From contig OX439005.1 in assembly GCA_949316495.1 (NCBI GenBank), forward strand, positions 4,001,001 to 4,065,000: 64,000 nucleotides of DNA, written 5' to 3'. A model generated the notes under the pieces. That model saw only the letters and a list, made by a program, of their open reading frames with translations, was not told the DNA's origin and did not search any database. Within the stretch, counting starts at the first letter, position 1; the number at the start of each line of letters is the position of its first letter. Shown here one piece after another: positions 63,561-64,000 of this stretch. This DNA is from Amphiduros pacificus (taxonomy: Eukaryota; Annelida; Polychaeta; Phyllodocida; Hesionidae). The translations under genes were made by a program, and so were the position numbers.

Positions 63561-64000
63561 AACTATTGGATGATTTTGTTGATGTTTATATTACATGGCA
63601 TATCATGATATTAATTCAGATAATTTACATCAAAGCGAGTGTAGAGAAGTTTATCAAAGTTGTTTAGAGAGCATTGCTTTACATAGAAGTATTCCAGACA
63701 AAAAAAGTGCTAATATATTCTGACGGAATACTAGAATAATATGGTAGAATGTGCTCAGATCGGAACTAGTCTCCTGGTATTCTAACAGGTGACAAGAAAA
63801 TGTCACTGCCTCTATACCTGAAGGTTAATGTCATTTATAGTTTATAATATATATATGTTTATGTATACATGTATATATAAATATCTTTATATATTATATG
63901 TATTGATCTGTATGTTTAGATACAGAGAAGAGTACAAAGCTCCCAATGATAACAAGTATCAGTATTACAGATTATTCAGGTAGAAAATGAGGGAAAAAAT
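63561..64000. other. AT-rich right end
   Basis: About 440 bp of AT-rich sequence with short TATATA runs near 63845-63900. Nothing else was recognised. Confidence 0.5.

Overview
The window looks like AT-rich nuclear DNA of an animal, most likely a mollusc or another lophotrochozoan. The genes are spliced, with GT/AG introns, and match animal families: a novel-type protein kinase C, ISCA2, SLC51A/OST-alpha and ribosomal protein S29. Two tRNA-derived SINE pieces and many long minisatellites fit the same source. The mollusc assignment is an inference from gene content and style. No prokaryotic or organelle features were seen, and no retroviral, LTR or Polinton-like element was recognised.

Layout. 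1-5610: two minisatellite arrays (57-bp and 85-bp units). 5611-9990: the 5' part of a novel PKC gene on the minus strand (two coding exons, the rest beyond the left edge). It is head-to-head with ISCA2 (plus strand, four exons, 10422-13880) across a ~430-bp shared promoter. 16506-38060: two tandem SLC51A-like transporter genes on the minus strand. The downstream copy (16506-22716) encodes 381 aa in eight exons. The upstream copy (25704-38060) encodes 598 aa in seven exons and ends in a long charged tail with 14-aa repeats. The two copies share exon lengths and phases, so they arose by duplication. Introns 3 and 4 of the upstream copy are almost wholly minisatellite. 43340-46373: RPS29 (plus strand, three exons, complete, 56 aa). 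46.5-64 kb: no certain gene. It holds a possible promoter and first exon near 48.57 kb, moderately GC-rich islands that look like regulatory DNA (several RFX X-box matches), inverted-repeat elements and five more arrays.

The genes do not form one pathway: signalling kinase, mitochondrial Fe-S assembly, organic solute export and ribosome. The most unusual feature is the repeat architecture. About 17 kb (roughly 27%) is tandem array. In both transporter paralogs an intron-4 minisatellite has been built from the same exon 4/intron 4 splice-donor boundary, so each unit carries a copy of exon end plus 5' splice site.

Exon boundaries were set by hand from reading frame, splice dinucleotides and family similarity. 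No alignment or database search was run.
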